Source of the DNA: ZC4RG17 sp036259475
Lineage (GTDB): Bacteria; Actinomycetota; Acidimicrobiia; Spongiisociales; ZC4RG35
DNA: 64,000 bases
NCBI GenBank assembly: GCA_036259475.1
Contig: DATABS010000094.1
Span: 1-64,000, forward strand
Reading direction: 5' to 3'
A program made the translations under genes and the position numbers. Shown one piece after another: positions 51,592-59,838 of this stretch (positions are counted from its first letter, which is position 1; the number at the start of each line of letters is the position of its first letter). A model generated the notes under the pieces. The model did not search any database and was not told where the DNA came from. It was given only the letters and a program-made list of their open reading frames with translations.

Positions 51592-52842
51592 ATGGGTCAG
51601 ATCATCGTCGAGGGCGGGCCCGCCCTCCACGGAACCGTCGGCGTCCTCGGCGCCAAGAACGCCGCCCTCAAGGAGATGGCTTCGACCCTGTTGGCGCCCG
51701 GACGCCACCGTTTGGGCAACGTCCCCGACATCCTCGACGTCCATTTGATGGCCGAGGTGCTGGAGCACGTCGGCTGTCACGTGCAGCGCTCGGGTCATGA
51801 TCTGCACATCGTGGTTCCGGATGAGATACGGCCGGAAGCACCGCTCCACCTCGTTCGCCAGATGCGCGCCTCGATCGTGGTGTTGGGCCCGCTGCTCGCT
51901 CGCTGCGGTACCGCCCGGGTCGCCCAGCCGGGAGGCGACGATCTCGGAGCCCGACCGATCGACTTCCATCTGGAGGGGCTCGAGCGCATGGGAGCGTCGT
52001 TCGAACTCGTCCACGGTGAGCTGATCGGAAACGTCTCCGGGTCGCTGACCGGTGCCGACATCGAGCTGCCCTTCCCCTCGGTGGGAGCGACCGAGAACCT
52101 GCTCTTCGCCGCTGTGCTGGCCAAGGGAGAGACGACGATCGTCAACGCGGCCCGCGAGCCCGAGATCCAGGACCTGGTCGTCCAGCTCCAGGCGATGGGC
52201 GCCGACATCAGTGGAGACGGGGGGGCCATCATGCGCATTTCGGGAGTCGGTGGTCTCGATCCGGCCGAGCACCAGGTGGTGCCGGACCGACTGGAGGCCG
52301 GTACGTACGCCGTGGCCGGCGCCATCACCGGAGGAGACGTCACGGTCACCGCATGCGTCCCCGAGCATCTGCGAATGGAACTTAGAAAGCTGGAGGAAGC
52401 CGGCGTCGAGGTGGATCGGGGAGACGGCTGGCTCAGGGTCCGCGGCCCCGATCGTCCGGAAGCAGTCGATTTCGCCACACTGCCGTTCCCCGGCTTCCAC
52501 ACCGACATGCATCCCCAGATGGTGGCGCTCCTCACCATTGCCCACGGGACCTCCGTCATCACCGAAAACATCTACGACGCCCGCTTTCGCTACATCGGCG
52601 AGCTGACCCGGATGGGCGCCGACATCACCACCGAGTGGCAGCATGCGGTCGTCCGCGGGGTGGACCAGCTCTCCGGGTGTCCCGTGCTCGCCCACGACAT
52701 CCGCGCCGGGGCGGCCGTCGTCCTTGCCGGGCTTCGGGCGGACGGCAGCACGGTCGTCGACGAGATCCATCACATCGACCGCGGCTACGAGGATTTCGTC
52801 GGTCGCCTCACGGGGCTCGGGGCGAAGATCCGTCGAACGTGA
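51592..52842 (+). CDS. murA: UDP-N-acetylglucosamine 1-carboxyvinyltransferase with Cys-to-Asp active site
   Basis: 416 aa from ATG 51592. Adds enolpyruvyl to UDP-GlcNAc, the first committed step of peptidoglycan synthesis. Motifs: LGAKNAALKEMASTLLAPG (catalytic Lys region), VGATENLLFAAVLAKGETTI and FHTDMHPQMVALLTIA. In the catalytic loop the usual PGGCAIGARP reads PGGDDLGARP, so the nucleophilic Cys is Asp (residue 116). The same change in Mycobacterium and Chlamydia makes MurA insensitive to fosfomycin. Confidence 0.95.
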   Translation: MGQIIVEGGPALHGTVGVLGAKNAALKEMASTLLAPGRHRLGNVPDILDVHLMAEVLEHVGCHVQRSGHDLHIVVPDEIRPEAPLHLVRQMRASIVVLGPLLARCGTARVAQPGGDDLGARPIDFHLEGLERMGASFELVHGELIGNVSGSLTGADIELPFPSVGATENLLFAAVLAKGETTIVNAAREPEIQDLVVQLQAMGADISGDGGAIMRISGVGGLDPAEHQVVPDRLEAGTYAVAGAITGGDVTVTACVPEHLRMELRKLEEAGVEVDRGDGWLRVRGPDRPEAVDFATLPFPGFHTDMHPQMVALLTIAHGTSVITENIYDARFRYIGELTRMGADITTEWQHAVVRGVDQLSGCPVLAHDIRAGAAVVLAGLRADGSTVVDEIHHIDRGYEDFVGRLTGLGAKIRRT

Positions 52843-52843
52843 C

Positions 52844-54394
52844 ATGAGCCGGCAGGCGAACGCCCTGCTCGTGATTCTCACATTCCTGGCGACGGCCGTC
52901 CCGGTGTCGGCCCAGGAAGAGACCCCCGCGCCGGAGACGGTCCGGGCGGGGATCGTGGAGGTCACTCCGGTAGAGGAGGGAGCGGCGGTGGTGGTCAACG
53001 GCCGCCGCTACGGAGGGCCGGTGAGGGTCACCGGCCACGGCTCTGGCCTGGCCGTGGTCGAATCCGTGCCGCTGGGCGGATATCTGGCCGGTATCCAGGA
53101 GGTCCCATTTTCATGGGAGCCCGCCGCCCTCGAAGCCCAGGTGATCGCAGCCCGCACCTATCTGGCATGGACACTGGCGCGCGGGCGTACCGAGTCGGGG
53201 CGGGCATACGATTACGACATCTGCGCCACCGACGCGTGCCAGGTCTACGCCGGTCTCGAGCCGGCGGCCGGACCTGGCGGCGAAGATTGGTTGCGGGCCG
53301 TGGCTGCCACCGATTCCCAGATCTTGCTGTACGAGGGTGAGCCGGCCCAGACGTACTACTCCTCTACCAGCGGGGGGAGGACCCGTACCGTGTCGGACGT
53401 GTGGCCTGAAGTCGACTTGCCGTATCTGAAGGCCGTGGAGTCCCCGGGTGAAGAGTCTCCCTTCGCCGAGTGGTCGTGGAGACTTCCGGCCCGGCACATG
53501 GATGAACTCGTGGCCGAGGCCGGACTCTCGACGGGGGATCTCGTCGACATCTCTACGACTGTGCGGGACGACGGCGAAGGTCCCTGGACGGTCACGGTCG
53601 ACTCGACCGGCGGTGCGGAGACAATCGACACATGGCAGTTGCGCGGCATGCTCAACGCAGCCGGACCCTCAGCCCATCCCCAGCACCTCCCGGCGGTGCG
53701 GCCCGACGGGCCTCGCTACCCCCAGACCATCCTGTCGCCGACTTTCACCATCGATGCGATTCACCTTCCGCTCGCCGGTCCACCAGGCCGCCTCACCATC
53801 TACCAGGTCAACGGCCGAGGATGGGGGCACCTGGTGGGAATGAGCCAGTACGGTGCGCAGGCCATGGCGGAACGGGGCGCATCGGCCGCCGAGATCCTGG
53901 AGCACTACTACGCGGGGCTCACGCCGACCGAGGCGCCCGCCTTCGTTCCAGAGACGGTCGAGGTGGCTCTGATGCTGGGGGCGGCGGAGTTCGACCTGGA
54001 GGTGACCGGGGCGGTTTCGGTGGAGATCGATGGTCGTGAGGTGGCGGCCGAGGAACTGGGAAGCTGGTCGATGGTGGCCGATCGGGGATCGATCGAGGTG
54101 ACGTCGCCCGTCGGGCTCGGGCTTCCGCCCACGTTGCGGCCCGGGACCATCGCGTTGGAGCGGGGGCGCCTGGTGTTCCGTCCCGAGCTGACAGCCGCCG
54201 CCGAAGTGCGCTGGCGGTTCAGCGTCGGAGGCGAGGAGAAGGCGTCGTTCGGGCCCGAGCCGCTGGACGCAGGTTTCTTTTCCATCCCGGTCCCCCTCCA
54301 CGACTCCTTCATGCTGGAGATCGAGGCCAGCAACGCCCACGGTTCGGATTCTGTCGAGCTCGCCGGTGCCGGAGCCGCCCCGCATCCCGGTTAG
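52844..54394 (+). CDS. Secreted SpoIID/LytB-domain protein (amidase-enhancer/lytic transglycosylase-like)
   Basis: 516 aa from ATG 52844, 1 base after the murA stop. Signal peptide at 1-24 (LLVILTFLATAVPVSAQ). SpoIID domain at ~75-340 with PLGGYLAGIQEVPFSWEPAA, LEAQVIAARTYLAWTLARG, YYSSTSGGRT and NGRGWGHLVGMSQYGAQAMA. The C-terminal ~150 residues are beta-rich. SpoIID cuts glycan strands of peptidoglycan; related domains enhance amidases. Tight coupling to murA fits a cell-wall role. Confidence 0.9.
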   Translation: MSRQANALLVILTFLATAVPVSAQEETPAPETVRAGIVEVTPVEEGAAVVVNGRRYGGPVRVTGHGSGLAVVESVPLGGYLAGIQEVPFSWEPAALEAQVIAARTYLAWTLARGRTESGRAYDYDICATDACQVYAGLEPAAGPGGEDWLRAVAATDSQILLYEGEPAQTYYSSTSGGRTRTVSDVWPEVDLPYLKAVESPGEESPFAEWSWRLPARHMDELVAEAGLSTGDLVDISTTVRDDGEGPWTVTVDSTGGAETIDTWQLRGMLNAAGPSAHPQHLPAVRPDGPRYPQTILSPTFTIDAIHLPLAGPPGRLTIYQVNGRGWGHLVGMSQYGAQAMAERGASAAEILEHYYAGLTPTEAPAFVPETVEVALMLGAAEFDLEVTGAVSVEIDGREVAAEELGSWSMVADRGSIEVTSPVGLGLPPTLRPGTIALERGRLVFRPELTAAAEVRWRFSVGGEEKASFGPEPLDAGFFSIPVPLHDSFMLEIEASNAHGSDSVELAGAGAAPHPG

Positions 54395-54430
54395 CCTGGA
54401 TGGAACAGGATCGCTGCCGATGATGTTGAT

Positions 54431-54730
54431 ATGACCGACATGGGAGACACAACCACCGAATCCGTCCCGGTACGGATCAGCTCGGCCCTCGACGCCGACG
54501 CCGAGATCGATCGCGACCTTCTCGAGTCCACGCTCGACTACATCCGGCCCGCCATCCAGATGGACGGGGGCGACATCGTGCTCCAAGAGATCGAGGAGGG
54601 GGTGGTGACGCTTCAGATGGTCGGGGCGTGTGGCGGCTGCCCCCTGTCGATGATGACTCTCAAAGCAGGTATCGAGCGTATCCTCAAAGATCGCGTGCCC
54701 GGAGTTCTCTCCGTCGAAGCCGTGGCCTGA
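54431..54730 (+). CDS. NifU C-terminal domain Fe-S scaffold protein
   Basis: 99 aa. Core RPAIQMDGGDIVLQEIEEGV followed by GACGGCPLSMMTLKAGIERI; the CxxC pair can carry an Fe-S cluster to target proteins. A short N-terminal acidic extension is present. The succinate dehydrogenase and Rieske proteins in this window are examples of possible clients. Confidence 0.9.
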   Translation: MTDMGDTTTESVPVRISSALDADAEIDRDLLESTLDYIRPAIQMDGGDIVLQEIEEGVVTLQMVGACGGCPLSMMTLKAGIERILKDRVPGVLSVEAVA

Positions 54731-54769
54731 ACCCGAAGAGGCAACGCCCTTCTCACTAGCCTCCGCTCA

Positions 54770-55690
54770 GTGGAGCCATTGCAACTTCTGGAATCCGCCG
54801 TCGAAGGTGATCGTCGTGCCCTGGCCCGATTGCTCCGTATCGTCGAGGACCGGGGCCCAGGTTCGGCAGAGGTGCTCGCTGAAGCATGGAAGAAGGCGTC
54901 GACGCCTCATCTGGTTGGAATCACCGGTGCGCCGGGCTCTGGCAAATCGACGTTGACCAATGCCCTGATCACCGCGTGGCGGGCGGTCGACCGTCGGGTG
55001 GCGGTGGTGGCGGTCGATCCGTCGAGTCCCTTCACCGGCGGGGCGCTGCTCGGCGACCGGATCCGCATGCAGGACCACGTTGCCGATCGAGACGTCTTTG
55101 TGCGCTCCATGTCGAGCCGGGGCCGCCTGGGGGGGCTGGCAGAAGCGACCGCCGGGCTCGTCACCCTCTTCGAAGCCGCCCGTTTCGATCCGGTAGTGGT
55201 GGAGACGGTCGGCGTGGGTCAGTCGGAGGTCGACGTGGTGTACCACACCGACACCGTGGTGGTCGTCGTGACCCCCGGGTGGGGAGACGGCATCCAGGCC
55301 GATAAGGCGGGGATCCTCGAGGTCGGCGACGTCTTCGTGATCAACAAGGCCGACCGAGCCGGCGTCGCCGAATCGCGCCGTTCGCTCGAAGCCATGCTTC
55401 AGATGGCTTCGCCCGACGGCTGGACGCCTCCCGTGATCGAGACGGTGGCGACCGCCGGGACCGGTATCGAAGAGCTAGCCGATGCCCTGGACCGCCACCG
55501 CCGTCATCTCGTGGTTGGCCAACGGTGGCGAGAGCGTCGCCGTCTGAGGTCCCGGGCTTACATCGAGTGGGCGGTCGGCGCCGAAATCGCGAGCCGTCTC
55601 GATCAGCCCGACCTCGACGGCGCGGTCGAGGCCGTCACGGCCCGCCGTGTCGACCCGTGGACGGCGGCCGCCGAGTTCCTCGACCACTGA
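54770..55690 (+). CDS. meaB: MeaB/ArgK-type GTPase, chaperone of B12-dependent mutases
   Basis: 306 aa from GTG 54770. The P-loop is GITGAPGSGKSTLTNALI, followed by the family-specific VAVDPSSPFTGGALLGDRIRM and MSSRGRLGGLAEATAG. Walker B/base motifs are VVVETVGVGQSEVDV and NKAD. It guards and reloads adenosylcobalamin in methylmalonyl-CoA mutase and relatives. No mutase gene is in the window. Together with the B12 uptake locus it indicates that the cell depends on B12. Confidence 0.93.
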   Translation: MEPLQLLESAVEGDRRALARLLRIVEDRGPGSAEVLAEAWKKASTPHLVGITGAPGSGKSTLTNALITAWRAVDRRVAVVAVDPSSPFTGGALLGDRIRMQDHVADRDVFVRSMSSRGRLGGLAEATAGLVTLFEAARFDPVVVETVGVGQSEVDVVYHTDTVVVVVTPGWGDGIQADKAGILEVGDVFVINKADRAGVAESRRSLEAMLQMASPDGWTPPVIETVATAGTGIEELADALDRHRRHLVVGQRWRERRRLRSRAYIEWAVGAEIASRLDQPDLDGAVEAVTARRVDPWTAAAEFLDH

Positions 55691-55723
55691 CATCCCCGAT
55701 CTCCACTTGCCGAAAACGTGCCC

Positions 55724-58360
55724 TCAGGCGCCGAAGGTCTCACTTTCGCGTTTGAGTGCCGCTTGGGCGGCGGCCAGACGGGCGCCCTCGACCCGCGGCG
55801 TGCTGGCCGACACGTAGTCGAGCCCTATCTCCATGCAGAAGGCGATCGATGCCGGATCGCCGCCATGTTCACCGCACACACCCACGACGAGGTCGGGATT
55901 GCCCTGCCGACCCTCATGGGTCCCCACCCGCACCAGTCTGCCGACACCCTCGGTGTCGAGGGTCTGGAACGGGTTGAACGAGAGGATCCCCTTTTCGAGG
56001 TAATCGCCGAGGAACAGTCCCTCGGCGTCGTCGCGACTCAACCCGTACGTCATCTGGGTGAGGTCGTTGGTGCCGAACGAGAAGAAATCCGCGACCCGGG
56101 CTATTTCGCCGGCGGTGAGCGCGGCCCTGGGAAGCTCGATCATCGTCCCGATCGGGACGTGCAACTCGATTCCGCTGTGGGAGCCAACGGCGGCGATCTC
56201 CTCCTCCACCATCTCTCGCATCCGCTCCAGCTCGGTGGTGGTCGCCACCAGCGGGATCATCACCTCGAGGTGAGGGTCGCCTCCCGCCCGGATCCGGCGA
56301 ACCAGGGCCTGAGCGGCTGCTCCCGCCTGCAGGCGGTACAGCTCCGGGAACATCAGGCCCAGGCGGACGCCGCGGAGGCCCAACATGGGGTTGTCTTCTT
56401 CCCATCGGGCCACCTCGGAGGACATCCTCTGCAAGTCGGCCACCGACCGGTTGGCCCAGACCCGACGCAGGATCTCACGTTCCAGCTCGCGCCGGTCGGG
56501 AAGGAATTCGTGGAGGGGTGGGTCGAGCAGTCTCACGATCACCGGGAGACCGTCCATCGCCTCCAGGAGCCCTTCGAAATCGTCGACCTGCTGGCGCTCG
56601 AGACGCTCCAGCGCCTGCTTGCGCTCGGCGGGATTCTCCGAGAGGATCACGCGCTGGACGATCTCCAGCCGCTCCCCCATGAACATGTGCTCGGTGCGGG
56701 CAAGGCCGATCCCTTCGGCGCCGAGAGAGCGGGCCAGGGCGGCGTCCTCCGGCGTGTCGGCGTTGGCGCGGATCCCCAAGGTCCGTACCTCATCCGCCCA
56801 GCCGAGCAAGGTTGCCAGCTCCGGGGTCTCCTTGGGCTCCACCAACGGGACCTCGCCGACGTAGACCGCACCCGTGGTGCCGTCGATGGTGATCGTGTCC
56901 CCTTCGCGGATGTCGTGGTCGCCGCACAGTGCCGTACGGGTGGACATGTCGATCACGAGGCCGCTCGCCCCGGTGACCGCCGGCTTGCCCATCCCCCGCG
57001 CCACCACGGCGGCATGGGAAGTCTTGCCTCCCTGGGCGGTCAAGATCCCCCGGGCGGCGGCCATCCCGTTTATGTCGTCGGGAGTCGTCTCGGGCCGGAC
57101 CAGGATGACGTCTCCCTCGGAAGCCATCTCAACTGCCCGGACGGCGTCGAACGCCGCCCGGCCCGACGCCGCTCCGGGTGAGGCGGCGATGCCGTTGGCG
57201 ACGGACTCGCCGTCGGCGGTTTCGTCGATTCGCGGCCGGTGGAGCTGCTCGATCGTGTTCGGGTCGACCCGCATGATGGCGTCATCCCGATCGATCAGGC
57301 CGTCCTCCACCATCTTCACGGCCAACCTCACCGCCGCCTGGGCCGTCCGCTTGCCGACCCGTGTCTGGAGGATGAACAGCTCGCCCTTCTCGATCGTGAA
57401 CTCGATGTCGAGCATGTCCCGGTAGTGCTGCTCGAGCCGCTTCATGACATCGATCAGCTCGGCGTGAGGACCGGGATGCAGGTCCGCCAGTTCCTCCAGC
57501 GACAGGGTGTTGCGGATACCGGCGACCACATCTTCGCCCTGCGCATGGGGAAGGTAGTCGCCGTACGGCTCCGAGAGGCCCGTGCCGGGGTCGCGGGTGA
57601 AGCACACACCCGTACCGGACGAAGGGCCCAGGTCCCCGAACGCCATCATCTGCACGTTGCAGGCGGTTCCCAGCTCGTGGGGAATGCCGTGGATCCGGCG
57701 GTAGTCGATCGCCCGCTGGTTGTCCCATGAGTGGAAGACCGCCTCGATGGCCCCCTTCAGCTGCTCACGCGGGTCGGTCGGCACCGGACGATGCGAGTGT
57801 TCGCGGACGATGGCGATGAACCGGTTGGCCGCCTCCTCGAGGTCGTCGGCCGTCAGATCGGCGTCGCTTTCCACTCCTCGCTTCCCGCGAAGCTCCGACA
57901 AGACCGATTGAAAATGGCGGTCGGGCACACCGAGGACCACATCGGCGTACATCTGGATGAAGCGGCGGTAGACATCCCAGGCGAAATGGCGATCTCCCGA
58001 CCAGTCGGCCAGCACGGCCACCTGGCCCTCGTTGCTACCCAGATTGAGGACCGTGTCCATCATGCCGGGCATCGACGCCACTGCTCCCGAGCGGACGGAG
58101 ACGAGGAGCGGCACCGGGCCACCGCCGAAGGAACGGCCGGTCCTTTCTTCCAGGCGGCTCACCGCCTCGTCGACCTCGTCCCACAGCTCATCGGGTAACG
58201 AGTCCTCTGCCATCATTCGACGGCAAGCCTCAGTGGTGATGGTGAAGCCGGGAGGTACGGGCAACCCGAGGTTGGTCATCTCGGCCAGGCCGGCCCCCTT
58301 GCCGCCGAGAAGATGCTTGTCGGCTTCCTCGGTGGCACCGAAATCGAACACATAAGGCAC
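55724..58360 (-). CDS. ppdK: Pyruvate, phosphate dikinase
   Basis: 878 aa. Interconverts pyruvate, ATP and phosphate with PEP, AMP and pyrophosphate. N-terminal ATP-grasp domain (LLGGKGAGLAEMTNLGLPVP), the swivelling phospho-His domain (GGKTSHAAVVARGMGKPAV; the His in TSHAAV carries the phosphate), and the C-terminal PEP/pyruvate barrel (GIGLARTEHMFMG; FSFGTNDLTQMTYG; VCGEHGGDP with the catalytic Cys). Full normal length. Confidence 0.96.
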   Translation of the reverse strand: MPYVFDFGATEEADKHLLGGKGAGLAEMTNLGLPVPPGFTITTEACRRMMAEDSLPDELWDEVDEAVSRLEERTGRSFGGGPVPLLVSVRSGAVASMPGMMDTVLNLGSNEGQVAVLADWSGDRHFAWDVYRRFIQMYADVVLGVPDRHFQSVLSELRGKRGVESDADLTADDLEEAANRFIAIVREHSHRPVPTDPREQLKGAIEAVFHSWDNQRAIDYRRIHGIPHELGTACNVQMMAFGDLGPSSGTGVCFTRDPGTGLSEPYGDYLPHAQGEDVVAGIRNTLSLEELADLHPGPHAELIDVMKRLEQHYRDMLDIEFTIEKGELFILQTRVGKRTAQAAVRLAVKMVEDGLIDRDDAIMRVDPNTIEQLHRPRIDETADGESVANGIAASPGAASGRAAFDAVRAVEMASEGDVILVRPETTPDDINGMAAARGILTAQGGKTSHAAVVARGMGKPAVTGASGLVIDMSTRTALCGDHDIREGDTITIDGTTGAVYVGEVPLVEPKETPELATLLGWADEVRTLGIRANADTPEDAALARSLGAEGIGLARTEHMFMGERLEIVQRVILSENPAERKQALERLERQQVDDFEGLLEAMDGLPVIVRLLDPPLHEFLPDRRELEREILRRVWANRSVADLQRMSSEVARWEEDNPMLGLRGVRLGLMFPELYRLQAGAAAQALVRRIRAGGDPHLEVMIPLVATTTELERMREMVEEEIAAVGSHSGIELHVPIGTMIELPRAALTAGEIARVADFFSFGTNDLTQMTYGLSRDDAEGLFLGDYLEKGILSFNPFQTLDTEGVGRLVRVGTHEGRQGNPDLVVGVCGEHGGDPASIAFCMEIGLDYVSASTPRVEGARLAAAQAALKRESETFGA

Positions 58361-58489
58361 TCTCGAAAGGTCTCCTGGTCGGCTCCTGCTCGAACGGTAT
58401 CAGAACCAACGGTCGTCTTTCTCCGTCGCCGACCGAGTGGAGCGGATAGCCTACGGAGCGGCGACTCGACGCCGGATGAGGAGTACGAG

Positions 58490-59137
58490 GTGAAGGTCAA
58501 GGTCCGTGACGTCATGACCCGTGACGTCATCACCATCACTCCGGACACCGCCCTCAAGGAGGCGGCGGTGACCATGACGCGTCATCATGTCTCCGGTCTC
58601 CCCGTCGTGGAAGGAGGGCGTCTGGTCGGCATAATCACCGAGGCCGATTTCGTCACCAAGCTCGCCGAGGACGGCGACGGCCTGCTTTCGCTGGTGTTCG
58701 GCCGCCGCGATTCGGAGATGACAGGCCGAGTGAGTGAGGCGATGTCCCGGGGCCCCCACACCATCGGCCCCGACGAGCTCGCCACGGTCGCCGCCCGTCG
58801 AATGGCCGAGTTGCACGTGAAGCGGCTTCCCGTCGTGGACGACGCCGGACGGTTGGTCGGCGTCGTTTCCCGGTCCGATCTGATGTCGATATTCGCCCGT
58901 CCCGACGAGAACATCGCCGCCGACGTGGTCAACGACGGGGTCGTGCGCCTGCTGGGCGTCGCCCCCGACGGCGTGACGGTTTCCGTGGATCGCGGTGTGG
59001 TTCACCTGTCGGGAACCGTCGGGTCTTTCACCGAAAAGCGGATGCTGGAGGAGTTCACGCGTCAGGTTGCGGGCGTGGTCTCGGTGGAGAGCCAACTGGA
59101 GGCGTCCTTCGACGATCGGCGCCTCCCTCCCATGTGA
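58490..59137 (+). CDS. CBS-pair and BON-domain protein
   Basis: 215 aa from GTG 58490, with GGAG upstream. Two CBS motifs (VRDVMTRDVITITPDTALKE; VSEAMSRGPHTIGPDELATV), each ending in a LVGIITEADF or LVGVVSRSDL strand, form a likely nucleotide-binding module. The C-terminal ~65 residues are a BON domain (GVTVSVDRGVVHLSGTVGSF, then VAGVVSVESQL). CBS-BON proteins are linked to stress or dormancy in actinobacteria. It is divergent from ppdK, so it might respond to the adenylate state that ppdK also affects (inference). Confidence 0.9.
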   Translation: MKVKVRDVMTRDVITITPDTALKEAAVTMTRHHVSGLPVVEGGRLVGIITEADFVTKLAEDGDGLLSLVFGRRDSEMTGRVSEAMSRGPHTIGPDELATVAARRMAELHVKRLPVVDDAGRLVGVVSRSDLMSIFARPDENIAADVVNDGVVRLLGVAPDGVTVSVDRGVVHLSGTVGSFTEKRMLEEFTRQVAGVVSVESQLEASFDDRRLPPM

Positions 59138-59152
59138 CGTACCCCGGGCTGT

Positions 59153-59168
59153 CTGACCAGCCAGTCAG
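59153..59168. promoter_or_regulatory. Putative TetR operator, copy 1 (before TetR gene)
   Basis: Inverted repeat CTGAC-CAGCCA-GTCAG lies 16 bases before the TetR start. The same CTGAC-N6-GTCAG layout recurs before boxC at 59809-59824. Confidence 0.65.
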
Positions 59169-59183
59169 TTAGGCTTCGGGCTC

Positions 59184-59792
59184 ATGACGGATTCGGCGGA
59201 GCAGGAGAGAGGCGATCGCCGGTCGGAGTTGCTACGGACGGTGTACCGGGTGATGGCCCGTGGAGGTGTTCACCGGGTGCCGTTGCAGACCATCGCCGAG
59301 GAGGCGGGCGTCTCCAAGGGCCTACTCCTGTATCACTTCGATACCAAGGACGCCATGGTGGTGGAGGCGATGCAGTGGGTCCTGGAGGCGACGGAGGCGC
59401 GGATCCGTCAGCACATCAAGGAGGCGGAGGGGACCGACCGGATCCTGGAAGCGATTCTCGAGGCCATTTGGATCGACGCCGAGGCCAACCGGGACTTCTT
59501 CCGGTTCTATCTGGATGGCGTCGAGCATCAGGCGCGATCCCCCCAATTCGAAGAGTTCGGAGACCGCGGGAGGAGTGTGATCAATCGTCTCTATGAGGAG
59601 GTGATCTCCGATGGGGCCGCCCGGGGTCTGTTCTCGGTTACCGACGCCGCCTCGGCGGCGACCGAGATGCGGGCGGTGATCGAAGGGATGTTCCTGCAGT
59701 GGCTTCAGCGCCGCGACTGGAGGGAGGCGCATGCCGGCTACAAGCAGATGTGTCTGGAAGCCGTGTCGACCCTGCTAGGACCGCCGGGATGA
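59184..59792 (+). CDS. TetR-family regulator of the benzoyl-CoA (box) operon
   Basis: 202 aa. HTH at ~10-55 (LLRTVYRVMARGGVHRVPLQ, then TIAEEAGVSKGLLLYHFDTK). The C-terminal helical ligand domain contains FFRFYLDGVEHQARSPQF. It lies immediately upstream of boxC in the same direction, and the same inverted repeat precedes both genes. This suggests it represses itself and the box genes and is released by an aromatic acyl-CoA or related inducer (inference). Confidence 0.9.
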   Translation: MTDSAEQERGDRRSELLRTVYRVMARGGVHRVPLQTIAEEAGVSKGLLLYHFDTKDAMVVEAMQWVLEATEARIRQHIKEAEGTDRILEAILEAIWIDAEANRDFFRFYLDGVEHQARSPQFEEFGDRGRSVINRLYEEVISDGAARGLFSVTDAASAATEMRAVIEGMFLQWLQRRDWREAHAGYKQMCLEAVSTLLGPPG

Positions 59793-59808
59793 GCCTCGGC
59801 CGCTTGTC

Positions 59809-59824
59809 CTGACTGTCCGGTCAG
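59809..59824. promoter_or_regulatory. Putative TetR operator, copy 2 (before boxC)
   Basis: Inverted repeat CTGAC-TGTCCG-GTCAG ends 14 bases before the boxC GTG start. Both arms are identical to copy 1 and only the spacer differs, as expected of a true operator. Confidence 0.65.
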
Positions 59825-59838
59825 TCTAATCTCGGCGG

